DNA of 64,000 bases from Geomicrobium sp. JCM 19038 (GTDB lineage Bacteria > Bacillota > Bacilli > Bacillales > Marinococcaceae), in assembly GCF_000698125.1 (NCBI RefSeq), contig NZ_BAXA01000001.1:434001-498000 (forward strand). The letters are read 5' to 3'. The translations under genes were made by a program, and so were the position numbers. Of this stretch, positions 16,099-24,007 are shown one piece after another. The notes beneath the pieces are model-generated. The model saw only the letters and a program-made list of their open reading frames with translations. It searched no databases and had not been told where the DNA came from. Numbering within the stretch: position 1 is the stretch's first letter; each line of letters begins with the position of its first letter.

Positions 16099-17230
16099 TG
16101 GGACAGTAGGAATACGCAATCACGTATTGATTTTGCCTACGATTGTATGCGCCACTCAAGCGGCAATGAATGTGACAAAACTCGTAGATGGAACAGTCTC
16201 TGTTGTCCACCAACACGGGTGTGCGCAAGTAGGGGTAGACTATGAACAAACGTTTCGAACGTATGTAGGTATGGGGCTGAACCCGAACGTGTATGGTGTT
16301 GTTGTGATGGGGCTTGGCTGTGAAACACATCAAGGGCGAAGCGTAGCCGAGGAGATTGCAAAACGAACAGACAAGCCGGTTGAACTCGTGTCGATTCAAG
16401 ATCATAGCGGAACGTTACAAGCAACTGCTGAAGCGGCCAAGATCGCCACACGAATGGTTCAAGATGCATCCATGATTGAGCGAGAGCCCATTCGTTTTTC
16501 TGATTTAATTGTCGGAACAGAGTGTGGAGGCTCTGATGCATGTTCTGGGCTTTCTGCTAATCCAGCCGTCGGATATGTGAGTGATCGAATTGCACAAAGT
16601 GGAGGAACGTCAATCTTAGCAGAAACGACGGAGTTAATTGGTGCCGAGCATTTACTTGCTGAACGCGCCAAAGATGATCATGTCGCAAAACGAGTGTATG
16701 AAGTGATTGAAGCAATGGAAAATCGCGCCTTCAGTATGGGTGTTGATATTCGCACAGGTAACCCTAGTCCTGGTAATCGTAAGGGGGGACTTACAACTCT
16801 GGAAGAAAAATCACTCGGGGCAGCAGCAAAAGCTGGTTCTTCTCGTCTTAATGAGCTCGTAAGTTATGCAGAACGACCATCTGAAAAAGGCTTAGTTTGG
16901 ATGGATACTCCAGGTCATGATATTGAGCAGCTAACAGGCATGACAGCAGGAGGAGCGCAACTTGTATTATTTACAAGTGGTAGAGGCACACCAACAGGCT
17001 CTCCAATCGCACCGGTAATCAAAATTTCTACGAACTCGTCCATGTTTGAAACGATGAATGATAACATGGATGTGAACACAGGAACAATCATTGAAGGCAA
17101 AGAAACGATAGAAGAAGCGGGTGAGAGACTGATGCAAGAGATTGCAACGGTTGCATCAGGAAAACGTACAAAAGCTGAAATTTTTAAGCAACATGATTTT
17201 GGAATTTGGCGTATTGGTCCAACTTTTTGA
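16064..17230 (+). CDS. UxaA-family dehydratase large subunit
   Basis: The 388-residue protein begins GYKRTDGTVGIRNHVLILPTIVC and contains VVMGLGCETHQG, the hallmark VGTECGGSDACSGLSANPAVG, and TSGRGTPTGSPIAPVIKISTN. These are the signature blocks of the altronate/galactarate dehydratase C-terminal domain. With the SAF subunit it should eliminate water from a sugar acid to give a 2-keto-3-deoxy acid, the substrate for the AraD1-type enzyme upstream and possibly for the SDR-FAH pair. GGGGAG precedes the ATG. It is the last gene of the TRAP operon and is complete. Confidence 0.85.
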   Translation: MDYKLSGYKRTDGTVGIRNHVLILPTIVCATQAAMNVTKLVDGTVSVVHQHGCAQVGVDYEQTFRTYVGMGLNPNVYGVVVMGLGCETHQGRSVAEEIAKRTDKPVELVSIQDHSGTLQATAEAAKIATRMVQDASMIEREPIRFSDLIVGTECGGSDACSGLSANPAVGYVSDRIAQSGGTSILAETTELIGAEHLLAERAKDDHVAKRVYEVIEAMENRAFSMGVDIRTGNPSPGNRKGGLTTLEEKSLGAAAKAGSSRLNELVSYAERPSEKGLVWMDTPGHDIEQLTGMTAGGAQLVLFTSGRGTPTGSPIAPVIKISTNSSMFETMNDNMDVNTGTIIEGKETIEEAGERLMQEIATVASGKRTKAEIFKQHDFGIWRIGPTF

Positions 17231-17233
17231 TCG

Positions 17234-17275
17234 TAAAAATGAGCATCTCCTTTAAAAAGGAATGCTCATTTTTTA
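17234..17275. terminator. Terminator after the sugar-acid operon
   Basis: AAAATGAGCAT and ATGCTCATTTT form a stem around a second stem TCCTTT/AAAGGA, followed by TTTTTT. The A-run on the other side lets it serve the convergent MFS gene as well. Confidence 0.87.
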
Positions 17276-17281
17276 TTGATT

Positions 17282-18399
17282 TTAACTAGCAAGCGATCGT
17301 CTAATCGGTACGAGTAATCCAGTGAAAGTGATTAAAGCAAAGAGTAGAAAGCTCATAGTATAAGACGATTGAACAATCAATTCACCTGCAACTGCTGAAC
17401 CGATGGATTGCCCGATTCCAAGCGATAGAAACGCAAGGCTTACACCAACAGCAGCTACTGAAAAAAGCCGTGTAGACCAGACAATTAAAATACCGGTAAT
17501 TAGAATGTACGTAATTCCAAAACCAATGGCTGAACTATAGATCGCGATCGTTGAGGGTAGTGTTAATATAGCGATCGCAAGTGACAATGCTAAAAGCGTT
17601 AGTCGGTAGATGAATGCAAGGCCAAGTTTTTCAATAAACATGCCTCCAATCCCACCAACCACTCCAAATGCGCCCATTGTGATCCAAAACAGTATGCTCT
17701 CGTTAGTCGTCATCTGATGCTCGGCAATTAAGAAACTACGAGAAAAGGTCCAATAAATTGCTGTGCCTAAGCCAATAATAATCGATGCGATGATTAAGTG
17801 TTTAGCTTTAGTCAGTGCTGACCACTTAAATAACGACTGCGTTGAAGTTTTACTTGTGGTCGCTGTTTTTGGAATGCTGAATGTGTTCCAAAGCAGCACA
17901 GCGAACGCAAGGATAGCAAACAAGATAAATGCAAAACGCCACTGTTCTGTAAATAAGAGCGCAATTGGACCAGACAAAACGAGTCCGAAACTTGTACCGC
18001 TATTAATCCACGTATTCGCACGATCCTTGATTGGTCCTGTAAACGAGTGGTCGCCACCTGACTAAATGCTGGTGAAGCAAGACCACTGCCTATACCAGCG
18101 ATAAATGTACTCATGAGTAATACGTAGAAGTTATAAGAAAACGCAATGCCTACTAAGCCGATTACTGCGCTTAGCCCTGCGAGTTGAATGACACGCAGTT
18201 GCCCGAACTTCTTGAGTGAAAATGAGGAGAATAGGAGTGCAAGAGTGTAAGAAACGTAAGCTGCTGAACTTGCAATGCCCGCCTGACTTTCAGTGATTCT
18301 GATTGAAGACGTGATGTTTGGTAAAAACAAACCAAAGCTAAAACGAGCAAAGGCATAAACGACGGCAATCATCGCGATACCAGGTAGAATAATTTTCAT
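17282..18399 (-). CDS. MFS transporter, frameshifted
   Basis: The start ATG at 18399 has TAAAGGAG upstream. The N-terminal half has six hydrophobic segments (AFARFSFGLFLPNI, SFSLKKFGQLRVIQLAG, IAGIGSGLASPAFSQ). One base is missing near 18041; the correct frame continues as FTGPIKDRANTWINSG and supplies the C-terminal six-helix half to a stop at 17282. The reconstruction is about 372 residues, near the usual MFS size. An 18-bp box in its promoter is repeated ahead of the TetR gene directly upstream, so this pump is probably TetR-repressed. Substrate unknown. Confidence 0.83.
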
Positions 18400-18416
18400 T
18401 ATGGGAACTCCTTTAT

Positions 18417-18434
18417 ATAGAACGATCATTATAT
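18417..18434. promoter_or_regulatory. TetR box copy 1, in the MFS promoter
   Basis: ATAGAACGATCATTATAT is identical over 18 bases to 19018-19035. It contains the imperfect palindrome AACGATCATT and, on the minus strand, a TATAAT -10 box. It lies 18 bases upstream of the MFS start codon, overlapping the probable promoter. Confidence 0.65.
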
Positions 18435-18478
18435 TATAGGGTTGTAAAAAAAGTAAGCTAACGTAAAGAGTCGTTAAC

Positions 18479-18999
18479 TTACTCTCCGATTGTAGTTGTG
18501 ACCATTGATTGGAGTTGGGTTGCGACTTCATCGACATCTACGACTTCTGCTAAAGAAGTCGCACCTTCGAGTAATAGTACGAGGCGCATGGCGTCTTCAT
18601 GATTGAAATTCTCTTTTTTGACAAAAGCAAGTAACGCTTCTTTATGAGCGACCACATACGTGTTAATTGGATGGGTTGGGTCAGAATACTCTTCTTTTGC
18701 TCGCAAAACATGCAGCCATTCTGACGTGACGATCGTAACCATTCACTGTGCGCTCGTGCAATGGAGAGTGCTTGATTGTCTGAAGTGTTTACGTGGGAAC
18801 GTAATAAATCGAAGTAACGGTCTTCCCGTTGTTTTAACACTTCTAGAACAAGATCTTCTTTTGATTCAAAGTGATTGTACATCGTCATTAACGCGACATT
18901 TGCTTCTGTAACGATTCGCTTTAGCCCAATCGCATGAATACCGTAGTTGTAAAACAGCGACTCTGCGTGATCGACTAAATCTTGTTTTTTCTTACTCAT
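18479..18999 (-). CDS. TetR family repressor, frameshifted
   Basis: The N-terminus has a TetR helix-turn-helix: LYNYGIHAIGLKRIVTEANVALMTMYNHFESKEDLV (about residues 14-48). A T is missing in a T-run near 18735, after which NGCMF continues as LRAKEEYSDPTHPI to a stop at 18479. The rebuilt length is about 173 residues. AGGAGG precedes the ATG at 18999. Its own promoter and that of the MFS gene downstream carry the same 18-bp box, implying a self-regulated repressor that controls the pump. Confidence 0.84.
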
Positions 19000-19017
19000 C
19001 GTATCGCCTCCTGACAA

Positions 19018-19035
19018 ATAGAACGATCATTATAT
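19018..19035. promoter_or_regulatory. TetR box copy 2, in the TetR promoter
   Basis: A second exact copy of ATAGAACGATCATTATAT lies 18 bases upstream of the TetR start codon, the same distance as copy 1 from the MFS start. The shared position points to a true operator. Confidence 0.65.
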
Positions 19036-19132
19036 TTTTAACATACTTATTCACTAAACACAAACAATGTGTAACCCTTAAAGCGTTAGAGCGACTTGTT
19101 TTATAAAAGGACGGTGAGAAGCGATTCGACAT

Positions 19133-19645
19133 TTGATGAGCGGTTTTATCTTAGTGTTGTTATTAACTGCATGTGGTGAGAACAATGAAGAAGAAATACC
19201 TGAAGTCACTTCAGAGACGATCACTACGTTACCAGAAGAAAGACCTGAGGATTTCGATTTTTCGTTGTGGTATGGAATTACGGGTGCGAATGAAATCAAT
19301 ACGTATGAAGGGACGTATACGAAAGATCTTGCCGAAGGCGGTGACGTGACGACGGAGTTGGCATTAACGAACGAGGAAATGAATGTGATTTATGAACAAA
19401 TGAGAAGCGTTGATATCTTGAACACACCGCGCTACGTTAGTACAACGACATGTGTACACCCGTACGATGAAAATCATTTAACGATGACGGTGAATGGAGA
19501 GGTAATTGAAAGAGAATGGATCCATGCAATGTGTGGGGAACCAGAAGAACGACTGGCAGAACTTGTTGAGATCATTCACCAGGAAATGATTGAACCAAGA
19601 AGCGAATACCAAAACTTACCCGAAGCAACTGGAGGGTATGACTAA
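19133..19645 (+). CDS. Putative lipoprotein of unknown function
   Basis: The sequence after a hydrophobic stretch FILVLLLTAC gives a lipobox with the Cys about 12 residues in, then an acidic, polar domain of about 155 residues containing two further cysteines (TTCVHPY and HAMCGEP) that could form a disulfide. The apparent start (TTG 19133 or ATG 19136) has no close ribosome site and lacks the usual basic residues. A GTG at 19114 with AAAGGAC upstream would supply them if one base were missing, so a start-region frameshift is likely. I do not recognise a family. Confidence 0.62.
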   Translation: MMSGFILVLLLTACGENNEEEIPEVTSETITTLPEERPEDFDFSLWYGITGANEINTYEGTYTKDLAEGGDVTTELALTNEEMNVIYEQMRSVDILNTPRYVSTTTCVHPYDENHLTMTVNGEVIEREWIHAMCGEPEERLAELVEIIHQEMIEPRSEYQNLPEATGGYD

Positions 19646-19674
19646 GTCAGAACTGAATTGTACGTTCGTACAGT

Positions 19675-19697
19675 AAAGCGATGGGGGACTGTCCCCA
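19675..19697. repeat. Copy 2 of the short palindromic repeat, TGGGGGACTGTCCCCA
   Basis: The unit TAAAGCGA plus TGGGGGACTGTCCCCA matches 7918-7939 except for one extra G and one substitution. A few bases later is TAGATGAATCG, which also occurs right beside copy 1. It lies between two small genes. Confidence 0.5.
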
Positions 19698-19761
19698 CAT
19701 GGGGTTTCATGATAAAGTGAAACTAGATGAATCGGGTTAGAAAGTGAAGGGGCACGTTAAA

Positions 19762-20028
19762 ATGAATGCTATCGGTATTATTGTGGGTTTATTGTTGCTA
19801 GCTTTTTTCATAGCGAGTGGGTGGAAAAGTTTCAAAAGTAAGAAATCGTTCAGTGATCAACAAGAATTAATTGAGCGGACTCATTTGCATCGGTACTTTC
19901 ATTTGAATGAAGCTGACATGAACGAGCTATTAAATGACAATCCTACCGCACCGAAAATCGTCATTGATGGTACAACGTATTATCCATTAACGAAATTTCA
20001 AAAATGGTTTGCATCAAACAATAAGTAA
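19762..20028 (+). CDS. Small membrane-anchored protein (88 aa), function unknown
   Basis: The protein has one N-terminal transmembrane helix (AIGIIVGLLLLAFFIASGW) followed by a basic stretch (KSFKSKK) and a soluble part of about 60 residues, so the bulk should face the cytoplasm by the positive-inside rule. The ATG at 19762 has GAAGGGG upstream. It is first of several small genes in the same direction. No family recognised. Confidence 0.6.
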   Translation: MNAIGIIVGLLLLAFFIASGWKSFKSKKSFSDQQELIERTHLHRYFHLNEADMNELLNDNPTAPKIVIDGTTYYPLTKFQKWFASNNK

Positions 20029-20062
20029 TCTTGTGCGATGAGTAAAAGTTGGAGGTGATTCG

Positions 20063-20254
20063 TTGAAGTCTATTCTCGTTTATTTTATTTCTATGGCATT
20101 TATTATTCACGTCGTCATGGATTCTTTTGATGGTGCTTACTGGCTCCATAGAATCGTAAATCTCGGATTCTTATTTGCAATGGCTGCCTTTATTCATCTT
20201 TTAGATACGGAGATAAAGGAGCGACGTAACAAAAGAGAACAGAACGCTGCTTAA
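20063..20254 (+). CDS. Small two-helix membrane protein (63 aa)
   Basis: The start is TTG at 20063 with a near-perfect GGAGGTGATT ribosome site. Two hydrophobic segments (about residues 3-19 and 31-46) flank a short loop, and the C-terminus is highly charged (EIKERRNKREQ). It follows the previous gene by 34 bases. Function unknown. Confidence 0.58.
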   Translation: MKSILVYFISMAFIIHVVMDSFDGAYWLHRIVNLGFLFAMAAFIHLLDTEIKERRNKREQNAA

Positions 20255-20367
20255 CAATTAATAAGTTTCTACGAAATGAATTATTTAATAAATTACAATT
20301 AACCAAAAAAACATGATAAAATAACCAATATAAAAAGAAGTTCACACAGGGGGATAGGTCTATTAAC

Positions 20368-20745
20368 GTGAATGCTTTACATTTGTTGGGGACAGTTAAT
20401 TGTGAATTATCGAAAGACCGTGAGTTGGCGGGCAACATTCGCTTTGCACTTCGTACAGCGAGTACGTTTCGTAAAGACCATTTCCATTTTCACGATCTTG
20501 AGCACTTATTTGGCTTTGTCTATCGTCACGTAAATCAAGTAACATATTTCGAACAGATCGTAGATGAAATTATTGCGCAAGTTCAGGACGGCCAACTTGA
20601 TAGTTATTATGTCTTACGTGAAGAATGGACGCATAGGAAAGAGTGCACAAAGGTGAAGTATTTCAGTTCAGAACAGCATCAATATGAAGACAAACAAGAT
20701 GTACACATTTATTTTCCTACTCAATCAAAATGGCAACTTTCTTGA
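20368..20745 (+). CDS. Hypothetical protein (125 aa)
   Basis: A GTG start at 20368 follows AGGGGGATAGG. The protein is soluble, rich in His, Phe and Tyr in the middle (FRKDHFHFHDLEHLFGFVYRHV), and ends with a charged region. No signal peptide or membrane segment is visible. It overlaps no other gene but is followed closely by a small membrane protein gene. No family recognised. Confidence 0.5.
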   Translation: MNALHLLGTVNCELSKDRELAGNIRFALRTASTFRKDHFHFHDLEHLFGFVYRHVNQVTYFEQIVDEIIAQVQDGQLDSYYVLREEWTHRKECTKVKYFSSEQHQYEDKQDVHIYFPTQSKWQLS

Positions 20746-20767
20746 ATTTAAACGCAGTGGTGATCTC

Positions 20768-21043
20768 ATGAAAAAGGGTTTCTTTCAGTACGTTTTTATT
20801 AGAGCAAGCTTACTACTGATTTTCGGAAGTGTGATGATTTTTCAAAGTGGACGGATTGGCACGTTTCTAGGTGACCATTGGTTACGATTCCAAGCAGGTG
20901 GATCAGCACCGAGCGTAGACTATGCCTTTGTAACTGAGAACTTTGTTCGTTCTATTGCTAACGTTGGAATTGTTCTATTTACAGTTGGTTTACTCGCATT
21001 GTTTGGTGTACTTATCTTTCAAAAGCATCAATCTGACGCGTGA
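20768..21043 (+). CDS. Small membrane protein (91 aa), function unknown
   Basis: Two hydrophobic segments, at the N-terminus (VFIRASLLLIFGSVMIF) and C-terminus (IANVGIVLFTVGLLALFGVLIF), surround a polar loop of about 35 residues. I start at the ATG at 20768 with GTGGTGAT upstream. It belongs to the run of small genes between 19.7 and 21.2 kb. No family recognised. Confidence 0.55.
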   Translation: MKKGFFQYVFIRASLLLIFGSVMIFQSGRIGTFLGDHWLRFQAGGSAPSVDYAFVTENFVRSIANVGIVLFTVGLLALFGVLIFQKHQSDA

Positions 21044-21086
21044 TTATAGTTTTGTTACATGAAAACTCGCATTAAAGGGTGTTCGT

Positions 21087-21224
21087 ATGGAAATTTTATC
21101 AGAAGGAATAGAAATTGGGTCAATACTGTACTCATTGTTCGCATATATCATGATAATTGCTTTTATCCTTGGAATCATCGTACTCATTATTTTTCTTATA
21201 AGAGCGCTGAAGAAAAAAAGCTAA
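21087..21224 (+). CDS. Very small membrane protein (45 aa)
   Basis: An ATG preceded by AAAGGGTG opens a 45-residue frame with an acidic N-terminus, one long hydrophobic helix (about residues 13-40) and a basic RALKKKS tail. That is a well-formed single-span membrane peptide, and its stop codon lies inside the hairpin shared with the convergent SDR gene. Confidence 0.55.
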   Translation: MEILSEGIEIGSILYSLFAYIMIIAFILGIIVLIIFLIRALKKKS

Positions 21225-21242
21225 ACCATTTCGGTTTAGCTT
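21212..21242 (-). terminator. Terminator of the retinol-dehydrogenase-like SDR gene
   Basis: AAGCTAAACC and GGTTTAGCTT pair with a short loop. Read on the minus strand the stem is followed by a run of T residues. It overlaps the ends of both convergent genes. Confidence 0.78.
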
Positions 21243-22081
21243 AACGCTTGCTCAATCGCCTCGTAACTCCATCGCTCTAAATGCTTCGCTCGCTCGAGAT
21301 CTTTAGCGATTCCATCGATCGTTTTGACTTTGCCTTTATAGTAATAGCCACCATTGACGACATCATCTCGCAATGCGAGAGAAACACTCGTCCTTGCACC
21401 TTTTTCTGCACTTAAGAAAAATGGACGTAACATCCGGTGAATCCCTTCACCAAATCCGCTACTACGATCCACACCGAGAGATGTGCTAACAGCACCAGGA
21501 TGAACAGCCATAACGTTCACGTGGGAATGTTTAAGTCGCTCACTGAGCGCGTGGACGTACCAAAGGTTTGCTAATTTAGATCTGCCATAAGCTTTCGCAA
21601 TCGAGAATTCTTCCGTTAAGTTCGCATTACTCTCATCGAAATCTCCCCATTTGTACGCCCCAGACGATAAGATTATAATCCGTCCTCGGTTACTACGTTG
21701 TATTAGTGGCAATAACTGCTCTGTTAAATAAAAGTGGCCAAGATGATTGACGCCAAGCATTTTCTCGAATCCTTGAGCGGTAACTTCATTCTTTAATGTA
21801 ACAACACCGGCATTATTGATAAGGATATCAAGGGAATCGAACCTTTTCTTAACTTCTTCAACAAACTCATGAAGTTGTTTTAAATCGTTCAAATCGCATT
21901 TCAAAACTGTAAAGTTGCCATAAGGAACTTGTGCTAGTAGTTCTTGTTTTGCAATGTGGCCTCTTCGTTCGTTTCGACACGCAAGGACGACATTCGCTCC
22001 TTTTGACGCTAACGCTTTTGCTGTAGCTTTGCCGATGCCTGAATTGGCACCAGTAACAATGACTGTTTGACTTCGCATCAT
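21236..22081 (-). CDS. SDR oxidoreductase, retinol dehydrogenase-like
   Basis: A complete 281-residue SDR with TGANSGIG for cofactor binding, NNAG, VNHLGHFYLT, and the catalytic LSSGAYKW / YGRSKLAN (Tyr and Lys). The spacing and the FLSAEKGARTS region match the vertebrate retinol dehydrogenase/WWOX-like bacterial SDR group, which reduces varied aldehydes and ketones with NADPH. The natural substrate is unknown. GGAGGG precedes the double ATG at 22081/22078. Confidence 0.85.
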   Translation of the reverse strand: MMRSQTVIVTGANSGIGKATAKALASKGANVVLACRNERRGHIAKQELLAQVPYGNFTVLKCDLNDLKQLHEFVEEVKKRFDSLDILINNAGVVTLKNEVTAQGFEKMLGVNHLGHFYLTEQLLPLIQRSNRGRIIILSSGAYKWGDFDESNANLTEEFSIAKAYGRSKLANLWYVHALSERLKHSHVNVMAVHPGAVSTSLGVDRSSGFGEGIHRMLRPFFLSAEKGARTSVSLALRDDVVNGGYYYKGKVKTIDGIAKDLERAKHLERWSYEAIEQALS

Positions 22082-22207
22082 TTTCCCTCCATTTAATAAT
22101 CAATAACGAACTATTCCCTTATTCGTCCATTCTCGAAACAACGGTTGCGATTTACTTGATGGCTACCTTATGATGAAAGAAGTAGCATTTTGGGAGGCAT
22201 GAACTTC

Positions 22208-24007
22208 ATGTTAGAAAAAGCAAGACAACTATTACATAGTTACTTCGGTTATGAAACGTTCCGACCTGGACAAGAGAAGATTCTTACTCATGTGTTACAA
22301 GGTCAAGATGTTATGGGAATCATGCCTACAGGTGGCGGGAAATCCATTTGCTATCAGCTTCCGTCATTGATGAATGACGGAATTACAATTGTTATTTCTC
22401 CATTAATTTCTCTTATGAAAGACCAAGTCGATGAACTCCAAGAAAATGGAATTCGCGCAACATATATTAACAGTACGCTTTCTCATGAAGAGACAAATGC
22501 AAGAATACAACGATTGTACGCAGGAGAGTATCGATTACTTTATGTGGCACCTGAACGTCTCCTTAGTTCAACATTCCAACAGATGATTCAATATACAAAA
22601 GTAGATATGATTGCAGTGGACGAGGCCCATTGTCTTTCGCAATGGGGACATGATTTTAGGCCAAGTTACTTAGACATTCCGACGTTTATTCATCGGTTTG
22701 AAGAGCGACCGGTAGTGCTTGCTTTGACGGCGACGGCGACTCCTGAAGTGGCTGAAGACGTTTGTGAGTTACTGTCCATTCCATCAGAGCGCTTAATAAA
22801 AACGGGATTTGCTCGTGAGAATCTTATTTTTTCTGTTCATAAAGGACAAGACACCGATCGATTTATCGTTGATTATATAAAACAAAACAAAGAAGAGTCA
22901 GGGATTATTTATACTAGTACCCGTAAGGAAGCTGAACGCATTCAGAACATGCTTCAAAAGAAATTCATTTCTGCAGGCATTTATCATGGTGGAATGTCGA
23001 GTGAAGAGCGTGCGCGTCATCAAGAAGACTTCGTTTACGATGAAGTAAGTGTGATTGTCGCAACAAATGCCTTTGGTATGGGGATTAACAAAAGTAACGT
23101 CCGTTACATTATCCATGCACAAATGCCAAGGACGATGGAAGCTTACTATCAAGAAGCTGGACGAGCAGGGCGAGATGGCGAAATGAGTGAGTGCATTTTA
23201 TTGTTCTCCTCTCAAGACATTCAAGTACAACAATTTCTTCTTGAACAAACGCAATATAGCGAAGAACGTAAAAAAGCAGAGTTTCAGAAATTGAGATCGA
23301 TGGTCAATTTCTGTCACACCGAGCAATGTCTCGAGCGCTATATTCTTGATTACTTTGGTGATGAACAGGCCTCAGATTGCGGTCGCTGCTTGCATTGCAA
23401 AGACGATCGACAAGTCGTTGATGTAACTCGCGACGGACAAATGGTTCTCTCATGTGTGAGACGAATGAGAGAACGCTACGGGAAAACGATCGTCGCCCAA
23501 GTGTTAACAGGTTCTGCCAATCAGAAAATCAGAGACTTTAAGTTGGATCGGATTACGACGTACGGAATTATGAAAGGCAAGAAGCAAAAAGATGTAGTTG
23601 CGTTTATCGACTTTTTAATTGCCCATCGTTATTTATCGAGCGGAGATGGACAGTTTCCTGTCGTTGCATTAACCGATCTATCGGCTGCAGTTCTACGAGG
23701 TGAAGAAAAGATCCTCAAAAAAGAAACGGTCCTTACAGAAAGAACCGTTTCAAATGATGATCCGTTATTCCAGCAACTGCGGCAGATCCGCACGCAATTA
23801 GCGAAAGAACATGAAGTTGCACCATACATGGTTTTCTCAGACCAAACGTTACGAGAAATGAGTTCTCAAAAGCCTGAAACGAAGCAACAAATGCTTCAAG
23901 TCAAAGGTGTCGGTGAACACAAGTACGATGTATACGGCGAAGCGTTCCTGCATGTACTACGAGCTGAAGCTAACGGTGGGAGTAATGAACAAACTCCGGT
24001 GCTTTAA
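22208..24007 (+). CDS. recQ: ATP-dependent DNA helicase RecQ
   Basis: The 599-residue protein has superfamily 2 helicase motifs: Walker A PTGGGKS (residues 40-46), VDEAH, TATAT, and HQEAGRAGRDG-type motif VI (seen as YYQEAGRAGRDG). A zinc-binding RQC segment follows with cysteines in CHTEQC and CGRCLHC, then a C-terminal HRDC-like domain. It unwinds forked and recombination DNA. I use the ATG at 22208 because GGGAGG is 10 bases upstream; the ATG at 22199 is too close. Its 3' end overlaps the convergent MBL gene by 38 bases. Confidence 0.93.
   Translation: MLEKARQLLHSYFGYETFRPGQEKILTHVLQGQDVMGIMPTGGGKSICYQLPSLMNDGITIVISPLISLMKDQVDELQENGIRATYINSTLSHEETNARIQRLYAGEYRLLYVAPERLLSSTFQQMIQYTKVDMIAVDEAHCLSQWGHDFRPSYLDIPTFIHRFEERPVVLALTATATPEVAEDVCELLSIPSERLIKTGFARENLIFSVHKGQDTDRFIVDYIKQNKEESGIIYTSTRKEAERIQNMLQKKFISAGIYHGGMSSEERARHQEDFVYDEVSVIVATNAFGMGINKSNVRYIIHAQMPRTMEAYYQEAGRAGRDGEMSECILLFSSQDIQVQQFLLEQTQYSEERKKAEFQKLRSMVNFCHTEQCLERYILDYFGDEQASDCGRCLHCKDDRQVVDVTRDGQMVLSCVRRMRERYGKTIVAQVLTGSANQKIRDFKLDRITTYGIMKGKKQKDVVAFIDFLIAHRYLSSGDGQFPVVALTDLSAAVLRGEEKILKKETVLTERTVSNDDPLFQQLRQIRTQLAKEHEVAPYMVFSDQTLREMSSQKPETKQQMLQVKGVGEHKYDVYGEAFLHVLRAEANGGSNEQTPVL

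Noticed and set aside
15781-17230. Sulfolactate sulfo-lyase SuyAB
   Set aside because: The two-subunit layout fits, but the neighbouring AraD1-type enzyme, aldehyde dehydrogenase and AraC regulator fit sugar-acid breakdown better. Kept only as an alternative.
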